Shown in pieces: positions 55,513 to 64,000 of a stretch of 64,000 nucleotides of DNA (the stretch's first letter is position 1; each line of letters begins with the position of its first letter). Origin of the DNA: Scylla paramamosain. Its lineage: Eukaryota > Arthropoda > Malacostraca > Decapoda > Portunidae. A model generated the notes under the pieces. The model saw only the letters and a program-made list of their open reading frames with translations, made no database searches and was not told the origin of the DNA. The stretch covers positions 33,501,997 to 33,565,996 of the forward strand of contig NC_087156.1 in assembly GCF_035594125.1 (NCBI RefSeq), given 5' to 3'. A program made the translations under genes and the position numbers.

Positions 55513-56299
55513 GCTGAAATTAATCCAGAAAATAGAGAAATAACCTTCATAACAACCACAAATAATAAAGAAAGAGAGATGGCCAAGCTTGTTTACATCT
55601 GAGCCCCCTCCCAGCCCTCCCGCGGCCGCCATGATGGATTGCCAGAGTCTACCCCCGGTTCCAATATTCTTTCTATTTTCTTAACTTATATATTTAGGCT
55701 TTTTAACTAAGATTTTATGGTTTGTAAAAATATTTGGTGGTGTTTTGAGTGTTTTGCGTGCGAGTGTTAAGGGAAACATGTCGGTTATGAGATTGTTTCA
55801 GCGTAAATAAGTGTTGCTGTTTGCCGTTAAATTTTTCATACCGCCAAACATAATTTTTTATTTCAGCCGCTAGGCAAGATTTTATGGGCTCAAAAAATCG
55901 TTTATTGTTTTTTAAATATGTTATGATGCTTTTGAGTGAAATACGTGGACTTTTAGAGGGGCTTTAGACCCGTTGAACACTCAAAAAGTTGACATTTATA
56001 AATTCTTTATTTATTTATTTCAGCTTCCAGTTAACTTCTGATTGTTTGTAAAAATAGCTTCGATTTTTTAAAGTGTATTGTGTTCATGAGAAATGAGATT
56101 TGTGGACTTTGGAATGTTTTTTTTATCGTGTTTGTTCGAACACTTTTTCATATAGTTATTTAAATATAGCTTTATTATTACTGAAGCTTGGAATATTTTT
56201 ATATCTCCAGAATTAATTTAAAATTATGCCCTTTCATAATATGTAAAGCATTCCGGCCTAGCTCCATTTTTGCGAGGGGTCATTTTCAAAATCATTTGC

Positions 56300-56579
56300 G
56301 TAACGTAAATATGGCGGACGTGACGTCATCAGCCGCCTTCATCCGGGAACCGAGACCCTGGACCTTCCCTCCTCCCACTGCCCTTCCATCAGTGTTTAGT
56401 GTTATTTCCTATATTTTCCAGCTGTTTTCATGCATAGAGAAGAATAGAAAGAGGAGAAAGAAGGAGAAATGAAGAAGAAGGAGGAGGAAAAAGAAGAAGG
56501 AAAGGAAGGAGGAAGAGGAGAAGGAAAAGAAGAAATATTAAGAAGACAATATTTTCACTGAATTTCCAGCGTTTTAAAG
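56300..56579 (+). promoter_or_regulatory. Possible promoter and first non-coding exon of the MFSD10-like gene
   Basis: A YY1-type element AATATGGCGGAC (about 56307-56318) stands next to a perfect CRE palindrome TGACGTCA (56321-56328) in a GC-richer island within AT-rich DNA. It is followed by a purine-rich stretch and a donor AAAG/GTAAGC at 56580. This layout suits a TATA-less housekeeping promoter. Linking it to the exon at 58660 is inference from order and strand. A short open frame MADVTSSAAFIREPRPW starts in the YY1 site but has no family I know. Confidence 0.4.
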
Positions 56580-56587
56580 GTAAGCAA

Positions 56588-56588
<1 letters not shown>

Positions 56589-56638
<50 letters not shown>

Positions 56639-56640
56639 CG
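56589..56640. repeat. (AGT)n microsatellite
   Basis: About 15 AGT units just after the putative donor at 56580. Confidence 0.95.
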
Positions 56641-56936
56641 GTGGTGATGTGGCAGCCTTGTAATATAAGATGAAGTGTTTTGAGTTAAATACGCAATTTT
56701 TTTTTTCTAGGCATTTTGGAATAGAAGTGAGAATTTTTGGTGTTTTTCAAGGGAATATTGTGCTTGCAGTGTTTTTTTAAGTGAATTCTTCGTTTCTGTG
56801 GCGTTTTAAAAAGGCAGGGGATGTTTTTTTTTATTATTTTTTTATTTTTTTTTTTTTTTTAGATTTTCGTGTTTTCCAAGTTTGGGTAGAAATTGTTGTT
56901 TTTTCGCTGTCCTTGGGTAGGTGTGTGTCTCTTTTG

Positions 56937-58310
56937 GGGTGTTTTGAAAGGAAATTAAGTGTTTTTTAAGTGTTTTTTGGCTAGAAATGTGTGTTTTTGG
57001 GGTGTTTTGAAAGGAAATTAAGTGTTATTTAAGTGTTTTTGGCTAGAAATGTGTTTTTTGGGTGTTTTGAAAGGAAATTAAGTGTTTTTTAAGTGTTTTT
57101 TGGCTAGAAATGTGTGTTTTTGCGGTGTTTTGAAAGGAAATTAAGTGTTTTTTGGTTAGAAATGTGTGTTTTTTGGGTGTTTTGAAAGGAAATTAAGTGT
57201 TTTTTAAGTGTTTTTGGCTAGAAATGTGTGTTTTTTGGGTGTTTTGAAAGGAAATTAAGTGTTATTTAAGTGTTTTTGGCTAGAAATGTGTGTTTTTTGG
57301 GTGTTTTGAAAGGAAATTAAGTGTTTTTTAAGTGTTTTTTGGCTAGAAATGTGTGTTTTTGCGGTGTTTTGAAAGAAAATTAAGTGTTTTTGGCTAGAAA
57401 TGTGTGCTTTTGCGGTGTTTTGAAAGGAAATTAAGTGTTTTTAAGTGTTTTTTGGCTAGAAATGTGTGTTTTTTGGATGTTTTGAAAGGAAATTAAGTGT
57501 TATTCGATGTTTTTTGGCAAGAAATGTGTGTTTTTTGGGTGTTTTGAAAGGAAATTAAGTGTTTTTTAAGTGTTTTTGGCTAGAAATGAGTGCTTTTGCG
57601 GTGTTTTGAAAGGAAATTAAGTGTTATTCGATGTTTTTTGGCAAGAAATGTGTGTTTTTTGGGTGTTTTGAAAGGAAATTAAGTGTTTTTTAAGTGTTTT
57701 TTGGCTAGAAATGTGTGTTTTTTGGGTGTTTTGAAAGGAAATTAAGTGTTATTCGATGTTTTTTTGCAAGAAATTAGTGCTTTTGTGGTGTTTTGATAGG
57801 AAATTAAGTGTTTTTAAGTGTTTTTTTGGCTAGAAATGTGTGTTTTTGGGTGTTTTGAAAGGAAATTAAGTGTTTTTTAAGTGTTTTTTGGCTAGGAATG
57901 TGTGTTTTTTGGGTGTTTTGAAAAGAAATTAAGTGTTATTCGATGTTTTTTTGCAAGAAATGAGTGCTTTTGCGGTGTTTTGATAGGAAATTAAGTGTTT
58001 TAAAGTGTTTTTTGGCTAGAAATGTGTGTTTTTTGGGTGTTTTGGAAGCAAATTATATGTTATTTTCGGTGTTTTTGTGTAGAAGTAAGCGTTTTTTGGG
58101 TGTTTTCAAAGGAAAATGTGTTTTTTTAAGTGTTTTTGGATAGAAAAGTGTGTTTTTGGGTGTTTTGAAAGGAAATTACATGTTTTTAGTGTATTTTTGG
58201 GCATAAATAAGTGTTTTTTGGGGTGTTTTGAAAGGAAATTAAGTGTTATTTAAGTGTTTTTGGCTAGAAATGTGTGTTTTTTGGTGTGTTGAAAGAAAAT
58301 CGCATGTGTT
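56937..58310. repeat. Minisatellite, more than 20 units of about 45-64 bp
   Basis: Tandem units built of GGTGTTTTGAAAGGAAATTA, AGTGTTTTTTAAGTGTTTTT and TGGCTAGAAATGTGTG, with length variation in the T and GT runs. Variant units with TTATTCGATG and GCAAGAAAT recur as a higher-order type at 57490-57970. No coding potential. Confidence 0.93.
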
Positions 58311-58322
58311 TCAGTGTATTTG

Positions 58323-58345
58323 GGTTAGGTTAGGTTAGGTTAGGC
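58323..58345. repeat. TTAGG telomere-like tract, forward
   Basis: Four GGTTA/TTAGG units (GTTAGGTTAGGTTAGGTTAG), the arthropod telomere repeat, placed inside the chromosome. Confidence 0.85.
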
Positions 58346-58349
58346 CTTG

Positions 58350-58430
58350 TGGGTCAATGTGGGTCAATGTGGGTCACTGTTGGGTCACTGTGGGTCAATG
58401 TGGGTCACTGTGGGTCACTGTTGGGTCATA
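58350..58430. repeat. Short-unit tandem repeat GGGTCAATGT/GGGTCACTGT
   Basis: About eight units of 10-11 bp, directly after the telomere-like tract. Confidence 0.88.
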
Positions 58431-58611
58431 GGTCACTTGTCCTTCATGCATAAAAGGTGTCTTGTTTATGTTTGTGTCAGGTCGCAGTGTGGTGGCCCTG
58501 TGTGACCCTTGTACTAGAGGTCATGGTGACTGGTTGGGGTCATCAGTTTTTATGTGGTTGTTGTTGTTGTTGTTGTTGTTGTTTTCTTATTGTTTTATCA
58601 TATTTATTTAC

Positions 58612-58642
<31 letters not shown>

Positions 58643-58659
58643 TGTACTGTGCTCGGCAG

Positions 58660-58764
58660 TCTGATCCTGGACCTGCGCAGCTTGACGGTGGTGGTGCCTC
58701 TGTCTCCTGCTCTCCTTGACTATTACCCCAAGCATGACTCCAGCGGCTTGTATTCCTCTGTGTG
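58660..58764 (+). CDS. Mfsd10: MFSD10-like exon: helix 1
   Basis: Acceptor GTGCTCGGCAG, donor GTAATA. It reads LILDLRSLTVVVPLSPALLD, YYPKHDSSGLYSSV. It matches the first-helix region of human MFSD10 (LLLDLLAF, LLPLLPGLLE, DPLYGSW). Entered with one base and left with two bases of a split codon. Confidence 0.75.
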
Positions 58765-59299
58765 GTAATAAGTCTGTGTGGCTTATTACCAGCATATCAT
58801 CCGCGTCCCTGCAAGGTTCCATTCTGTCTTGTCTGGTGGTATTATTATTATTATTATTATTATTATTAAACATAACGGAGAAGGCAGAGTGGGACGAGCG
58901 CAAGCGCTATAAGTTGCCAGGTGACAACCCCCACCCACCTTGACCGTAGAAAGAAGAAAGGAAAAGCAATTAGCACAATAGTAAGATGAAGTCAGAGCAG
59001 GAGGAGAAAATAGGTTAAACAATTATAAAGAACGCCTCAACGAACTGAGAATTATTAAAACTCACAAAAAAAATGTATGTGGGTATGTTGCGTTTTGTAT
59101 TGGTTTATAGATTTCTAGTTTGTTTTTATGATGATTTTTTTCTATTTCTTTATCCTGTTATCTATTTATTTATCTTTGTTTGTTTGTTTGCTTGTAGGGT
59201 GTGTGTGTGTTTGTTTGTGTTCCTGATATTGCAGCTTGTTTTCTTGTTTTTTGTTTTTTTATTGTTCTTTTGTGTTTTGTTCCCTTTCATTGTTCTGAG

Positions 59300-59995
59300 G
59301 TTGTTTTCAGGTGTTTTTGGGGTGTTTTTGGGTGTTTTTGGTGTGTTTTGGTGTATTTCGGTGTGTTGTGAAGTGTTTTGGTGTGTTTTGGAGTATTTTG
59401 GGGTGGTTAGGGGGTGTTTTTGTGGTGTTGTGGAGGTGTTTTGGGACTTTTGGTGTGTTTTAAAGTGTTTTGGGATGTTTTTGATGTGTTTTGTGGTGTT
59501 TTGGGGTATTTTGAGGGTGTTTTGGTGTGTTTTTGGAGTGTTTTGGGATGTTTTTTGTGTGTTTTTGTGTGTTTTGGGGTAATTTGGCTGTTGGTTTCAC
59601 TGGGTCCAAGCAGTCTACCGAAGAGTAAAAACACTAGGTCTACAAAATGCCTATAGTAATCAACTCGCTGTAAGACAATTAATTCAGCAGTTAATGGCAC
59701 TGCCAAACTAACCTCCATCACATACAGAGCAAGCTTGTCACCATATCACCAGCCAGCCACTTCCTGATCAACCATTAAAAGATCTCATTACTTACTATAA
59801 TAAAATGTGGATCAGGAATGAGATGTTTTGGTGTATATTGGGGTATTTTAAGGGTGTTTAAAAGTGTTTGTGGAGTGTTTTGGGATGTTTTTGTGTATAT
59901 TGGGGTATTTTAAGGGTGTTTTGGTGTGTTTTGGAGTGTTTTGGGATGTTTTTGTGTATATTGGGGTATTTTGAGGGTGTTTAAAAGTGTTGTAG
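59300..59995. repeat. GTTTTGG-rich degenerate array, interrupted
   Basis: Loose units such as GGTGTGTTTTGGAGTGTTTT and GGGATGTTTTTGTGTATATT, resembling the minisatellite at 56937. A 240-bp unrelated segment (59581-59821) interrupts it and looks like an insertion. Confidence 0.75.
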
Positions 59996-60079
59996 TGGTT
60001 GTGGTTGTGTTCTGGTTGTGGTTTATTTTCTTATGCATTATTTTATTTCTTATTTATATTGTGGTGTGTTATCAGTGTG

Positions 60080-60123
60080 CCCTAACCTAACCTAACTAAC
60101 CCTAACCTAACCTAACCTAACCT
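60080..60123. repeat. TTAGG telomere-like tract, reverse (AACCT)n
   Basis: About eight CCTAA units with minor slips, inverted relative to the tract at 58323. It ends 15 bp before an exon and supplies part of that acceptor's pyrimidine-rich sequence. Confidence 0.87.
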
Positions 60124-60138
60124 CCCCTTAACCCACAG

Positions 60139-60310
60139 GCACTGATCAGCGTGGCATTCAGCATAGGCTTCACCGTCGGGCCAGCTGTGGGGGCCGCGTT
60201 CTCCCGCTGGGGAAGTACTGGGTGGTTTGCGGCCTCGGTTGTCTACGCACTCACTCTCGCTGTGGCTAACATAATATTCTTTGTTGTCTTCTTCCAGGAA
60301 TTGCTGCCTG

Positions 60311-60312
<2 letters not shown>
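60139..60312 (+). CDS. Mfsd10: MFSD10-like exon: helices 5-6
   Basis: Acceptor TTAACCCACAG; the donor lies in the (GT)n tract. 58 codons in phase 0: ALISVAFSIGFTVGPAVGAA, FSRWGSTGWFAASVVYALTL, AVANIIFFVVFFQELLPE. It matches VAFSLGFTLGPMLGA and the FLPETLP region of human MFSD10. Confidence 0.88.

Positions 60313-60356
<44 letters not shown>
60313..60356. repeat. (GT)n microsatellite forming the exon donor
   Basis: About 44 bp of GT beginning at the first base after the exon, so the 5' splice site is the first unit of the microsatellite. Confidence 0.95.
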
Positions 60357-60357
<1 letters not shown>

Positions 60358-61273
60358 CAATAATTTATTCTTTCTGTCTCTCTTTTATTTATTTTTTTTT
60401 ATTATGTACATTTTTTGTTTTCGTATAATTTTTACTTATCTTCTTTTTTTTCCTTTCATTTTTTCTGTTTGCTTGTTTTGTTATTTGTTTGTATTTCCTT
60501 GTGTCTCTGAATGTGGTTAAAGAGAGATGCATTGTGGGTAAAGCATCATTTTCTTTTTCCTTTCCTCATTTCTTTACTTTTCCCTCTTATTCCTTCCTTT
60601 CTGTCATCATTACAAACCCATTCTATCATTTTTCTTACCATAAACCATCAAAACATCTTGACAATCTCATTTAAATCACTTTTTTTTTTCATTATCATTC
60701 GTTCCTTACACTTTCTTGCTTTCTTTCACTTATTAATTCATTACACTCCTCTGGTTGTGTGTTTTGGGGTGTTTTTGCAAGTGTTTTGATGTAAATTGTC
60801 TGTTTTGGGGTATTTTGGACGTGTTTTGGGGCTGTTTTTGCAAGTGTTTTGAGGTAAATTGTCTGTTTTGTTTGTGTGTGTGTGTGGCCGGGAGGGGGTT
60901 GCCTGTGTGTGTGTTTTCAAGGGAGTTTTCATGGTTCTAGTTTAACAGGCTGTAGTGGAAGTTACTGGGGTTTTCAAGGGTGTTTTCATGGTTCTAGTTT
61001 AACAGGCTGTAGTGGAAGTTACTGGAGTTTTCAAGGGTGTTTTCATGGTTCTAGTTTAACAGGCTGTAGTGGAAGTTACTGGGGTTTTCAAGGGAGTTTT
61101 CATGGTTCTAGTTTAACAGGCTGTAGTGGAAGTTACTGAGGTTTACAAAGTATATTTTCAAATCTATATTTTTACTGTGTAGCCAAATAATTATAATATA
61201 AAACAACAGAATTTATCAGTAACAATATTATTTAACCCACCACTGCCTGCTGTACCACCCTCACCATCCACAG
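60357..61273. other. Second interval lacking expected MFSD10-like exons
   Basis: T-rich DNA, GTTTTGG-type units (60755-60870) and a 57-bp tandem repeat. The helix 7-8 part of MFSD10 is not encoded here. Confidence 0.6.
60914..61141. repeat. 57-bp tandem repeat, four units
   Basis: Four nearly identical 57-bp units (TTTTCAAGGGNGTTTTCATG, GTTCTAGTTTAACAGGCTGT, AGTGGAAGTTACTGGNG). Because 57 is a multiple of three, one frame stays open by chance. Confidence 0.96.
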
Positions 61274-61364
61274 GGCCTAATGATGATGATTCCTGCTTTC
61301 ATCCTCATCGGGGCTAACGAGACCAACCTGGGGCTGTACTCTGGACTGACGCTGTATGCCATAG
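61274..61364 (+). CDS. Mfsd10: MFSD10-like exon: late helix
   Basis: Acceptor CATCCACAG, donor GTGGGT. It reads GLMMMIPAFILIGANETNLG, LYSGLTLYAI, aligning with the human segment LLLLVPAFLLIG and LGLLLYSF. It ends one base into a codon. Confidence 0.75.
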
Positions 61365-61593
61365 GTGGGTCTGGAGGGGCTGGGATAACAGATAATTTAA
61401 ATAAACACTCAAACACTTAAAAAAACACAAAATTCATGCTGGTATACAATTAAAAACAAAAAAAAAACACAAAATTCATGCTGGTATACAATTAAAAACA
61501 CACTGAAATACTTACTAAGGCTGGTGTACACATGTAAACTTGTACGCAAACACTGGTGTACACTTAGAAACACACACACACTTGGTAAGGCTG

Positions 61594-61627
<34 letters not shown>

Positions 61628-61722
61628 TCATAACAGATGCTGGTATATGCTCAGACATCCATACACATATTAGGTAAGGCTTGTGTACACCAATTTAGAT
61701 GTATGTCCAATGAGATAGCTTG

Positions 61723-61798
<76 letters not shown>

Positions 61799-61975
61799 CA
61801 CCTCAGTACACCATAAATACACCCTTATCTTATTAAACTACCCTGTTTTTCCCGTACACCTCCGTAAACCCTGTGTATCTTACCTGTTTGTCTGTCTGTG
61901 TGTCTGTCAACTCACTACACCCTGTCTGTCCCCTTACACTTCATTAAACCCCCTGCATACCCCACCCACTTACCA
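61365..61975. other. Stretch after the last MFSD10-like exon
   Basis: Tandem units with CACAAAATTCATGCTGGTAT (about 61420-61500), CA tracts and a (CT)n microsatellite. The remaining MFSD10 exons are not found before the duplication starts. Confidence 0.6.
61727..61796. repeat. (CT)n microsatellite
   Basis: About 70 bp of CT. Confidence 0.98.
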
Positions 61976-62148
61976 CTGGGTGAAGACAGTTAAAAAATAA
62001 TGATTCAGAAGTTTACTAATCTTCTCCCCAGAACTAACCAGCTCCCCATCTGCTGCCTTTAATGGACCTACAGTATCCTTATTCTTCGTCCTGTATACCT
62101 GATAAAATCCCTTGGGGTCCGTCTTCGCCTGGCTGGCTACCTTTGATT

Positions 62149-62190
<42 letters not shown>

Positions 62191-63114
62191 TAGATTAATA
62201 GATTTATTGACCACAGCATATATTATACATAATATCAAATCATGAACATTTTGTAGCAAAGCTGTAGCCAACAAGAAAGTATTCAAATAACAATGAATAC
62301 GCTAATCAGAGGCAGATCAAATAAGTGCGTAGGATAGTTTTACAAATTACATAACAAAATTGTATTTAAGGAAAAACATAAGTAAAACAAGGTGAAGAAC
62401 TTAAAAGCTTTAACAGAAAAATTATTGAATTTTGTAAAAACTCTAAAAGTTACTTGAAACATATAATGTCACACCAAAATTAAAACACTACTAAGATAGG
62501 GATACTAAATAATGTAAAACTGTAAAGGAAACTTTGAAACTATTAAATCTTTATGAAAATCCTCGAAATAAAATTAAAACATAAAATGCAATACCAAAGC
62601 TAAAAACACGACTAAAATAGGGACATAAAAAGTTGAGTTGTTAACACATAAACTCACGCAGTACACTACAAAGAAACAGACCAATCAAGACTAAAAATAC
62701 CTCAGTCAGCACTTATACATGCGAATTAAAAGTAAAAACTATTATGCACACCTAACAGAAGATAAAAAAAAAAAAAAATGTCAACCACCAAGATAAAAAA
62801 AAAAAAAAAAAACTATAATATTCAAAACATTAAAATACGAAAATTGTAGAAACTTGAATATTATGAGTGTTAATTAACATAGTTCATACCATGGCTCTTT
62901 ATCAATAAAGCAACTGACCATATTTTTTATAGAGCGGTACCGGAACATTATACCCTAACGATGTTACATCCTACACATAAGGTAATGAGAATGTCATGGA
63001 TGTTTTTATAGGTTGTATCATACGAATAACGATCTGCGAAAAGTGTTCTTAAAGTCGTACAGCACATGACACTGGACATTCCTCCACAACGTGTCTTTCA
63101 GTCTGTACGTGGCA

Positions 63115-63150
<36 letters not shown>

Positions 63151-64000
63151 ATGCACTTATATAGGGAGTAACAATAATATATAAAAAATAATAGTTACAC
63201 AAAATAATAGTGGGAGAGTTATACCAATACATATATTCATGGATACATGCCTACATTTGTACGAGAACGTATTCATACCAACATATTTATAAGCATAAAA
63301 ACAACACACATACTTGCCTTTCCATACATACATGCACACACACATACATATAAACACATACATGTTTATTTATACGGATATACATGTACAGTGCATACAT
63401 AACACTCATCCATCCACACAGTACATAACAAAGGACACACGGCACGAGTATATTACCCAGGATCTGTCGTAATTTTACTCAGATTTTTTTTTTTTTTTTT
63501 TTTGTAGCTGTTTGGTCGTCCTTTGGAATTCTTTGTATTTATTTGTATTCCTTCTCCTCCTCCTCCACCTCAATCTCCCTTCCTGCCTCTTCCACCTCTC
63601 CTTCCTCCTCCTCCTCCTTCTCTTCCTCCCAGCCGCATCCTACGTGAGGTGAGGGTTCCTGATTGATCAAATAGAAATAGGATAAATTAATCAGGGAATG
63701 AGAGTCTCTGGGCGCGTGGGTTCTTATGATAAGCTTATGACAGCGATCAGTGTACGACCCACTCTTGATCGTACACTGGCGTTCGTACTCTAGCTTTCTC
63801 ATCATTCTTACTACGTTCTTTTTACTATTTTCTTCATCTTATGTTGCTTTATCTCGCTGCACATTACAGTAGTTCATCATGCATTCTTGTGCACAAACTC
63901 ACAACACTCGTCCGTGAAAACCAGAAAAATATCGGAGGCGACGATATTAAATTTAATGGAATGGAGACGAAACTGACACGGAGAGTTAAAACACAACACT
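61976..64000. repeat. 2-kb direct duplication, copy 2 (runs off the window)
   Basis: Matches 44135-46207 base for base apart from scattered substitutions and repeat-length changes. It begins abruptly inside the CR1-like LINE open frame (…KLLNHYFLTVFTQ) and continues to the last base of the window, so its right end is not seen. Confidence 0.95.

Larger units (their letters stand above)
58765..60138. other. Interval where MFSD10-like exons are expected but absent
   Basis: Holds an (ATT)n tract (58841-58868), GTTTTGG-rich arrays (59300-59580 and 59822-59995) split by a 240-bp unrelated segment (59581-59821), and a telomere-like tract. None encodes helices 2-4. Confidence 0.6.
58660..61364 (+). 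pseudogene. Mfsd10: MFSD10/TETRAN-like transporter, three exons with missing parts
   Basis: MFSD10 is a 12-helix major facilitator protein thought to export organic anions. Three exons match it in order: helix 1 (58660-58764, LILDLRSLTVVVPLSPALLD), helices 5-6 (60139-60312, ALISVAFSIGFTVGPAVGAA) and a later helix (61274-61364, GLMMMIPAFILIG). Human MFSD10 has about 110 residues between the first two and about 100 between the last two; nothing corresponding lies in the intervening 1374 and 961 bp. The first exon ends two bases into a codon while the second starts at a codon boundary, so they cannot be spliced directly. The intervals are filled by tandem repeats. Either exons were lost in assembly, or the gene is rearranged or decayed. 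Exons after 61364 are not seen. Confidence 0.7.

Noticed and set aside
56188..56472. 94-codon frame beginning upstream of MADVTSSAAF
   Set aside because: Ends in a stop before the donor at 56580 and shows no homology; more likely promoter and 5' UTR.
59073..59582. 169-codon Phe/Cys/Val-rich membrane-like protein
   Set aside because: Composition follows the GTTTTGG array; no family, and the region shows tandem-repeat structure.
60876..61139. 19-residue repeat protein (GCFHGSSLTGCSGSYWGFQ units)
   Set aside because: Frame stays open only because the DNA period is 57; it lies in an intron-like interval of a broken gene.

Overview
The window looks like nuclear DNA of an arthropod, most likely a decapod crustacean, possibly a brachyuran crab. 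The reasons are intron-rich genes with GT-AG splice sites, TTAGG-type (arthropod telomeric) repeat tracts, extremely long (CT)n, (TA)n and (CA)n microsatellites, and several non-LTR retrotransposon families of a kind I associate with crab and shrimp genomes. The lineage call is inference; no species marker is visible. Nothing bacterial, no rRNA, no recognisable tRNA and no CRISPR array was seen.

Three host genes can be followed by joining exons, all on the + strand. (1) 1088-15841 holds the transmembrane, juxtamembrane and complete kinase-like part of a RYK/Derailed-type Wnt receptor. Its extracellular WIF exons lie before the window. It has two 18-nt microexons and a one-base frameshift in a G6 run inside a kinase exon. 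(2) 30717-41737 holds eight exons of an SLC6 sodium-coupled transporter closest to the arthropod nutrient amino acid transporter group. They join into an uninterrupted reading of 611 residues, with only the first (start-codon) exon missing. (3) 58660-61364 holds three exons of an MFSD10/TETRAN-like major facilitator protein. Exons between them are missing, and the phases of the first two do not match, so the locus is rearranged, misassembled or decayed.

The rest is repeat. Between 8.3 and 13.0 kb (inside a RYK intron) lie a LINE copy and a pair of diverged direct repeats that may be LTRs. The 15.8-30.5 kb intergenic stretch holds inverted repeat arms around a 2.35-kb DNA transposon relic (DDE transposase with wide D-E spacing, 34-bp inverted repeats carrying a duplicated 13-bp motif), and a LINE with a degenerate 2A-like peptide. 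The 31.4-33.5 kb intron holds a LINE copy that lost its reverse transcriptase core. From 42.5 to 54.9 kb there is a nearly intact CR1-like LINE, a 2-kb segment repeated almost perfectly at the right end of the window, a 1.1-kb palindrome made of two LINE copies, a 27-bp minisatellite and a piggyBac relic. The 55-64 kb part holds a possible CRE/YY1 promoter, a minisatellite of more than 20 units of about 60 bp, inward-facing telomere-like tracts, and the second copy of the 2-kb duplication.

The three host genes are not an operon and share no evident pathway: a Wnt receptor, an amino acid transporter and an organic-anion-type carrier. The most useful observations are structural: tiny in-frame exons, a frameshift supported by exon phases, transposon ends with a repeated binding-site-like motif, a LINE palindrome, and a transporter gene broken up by tandem repeats.
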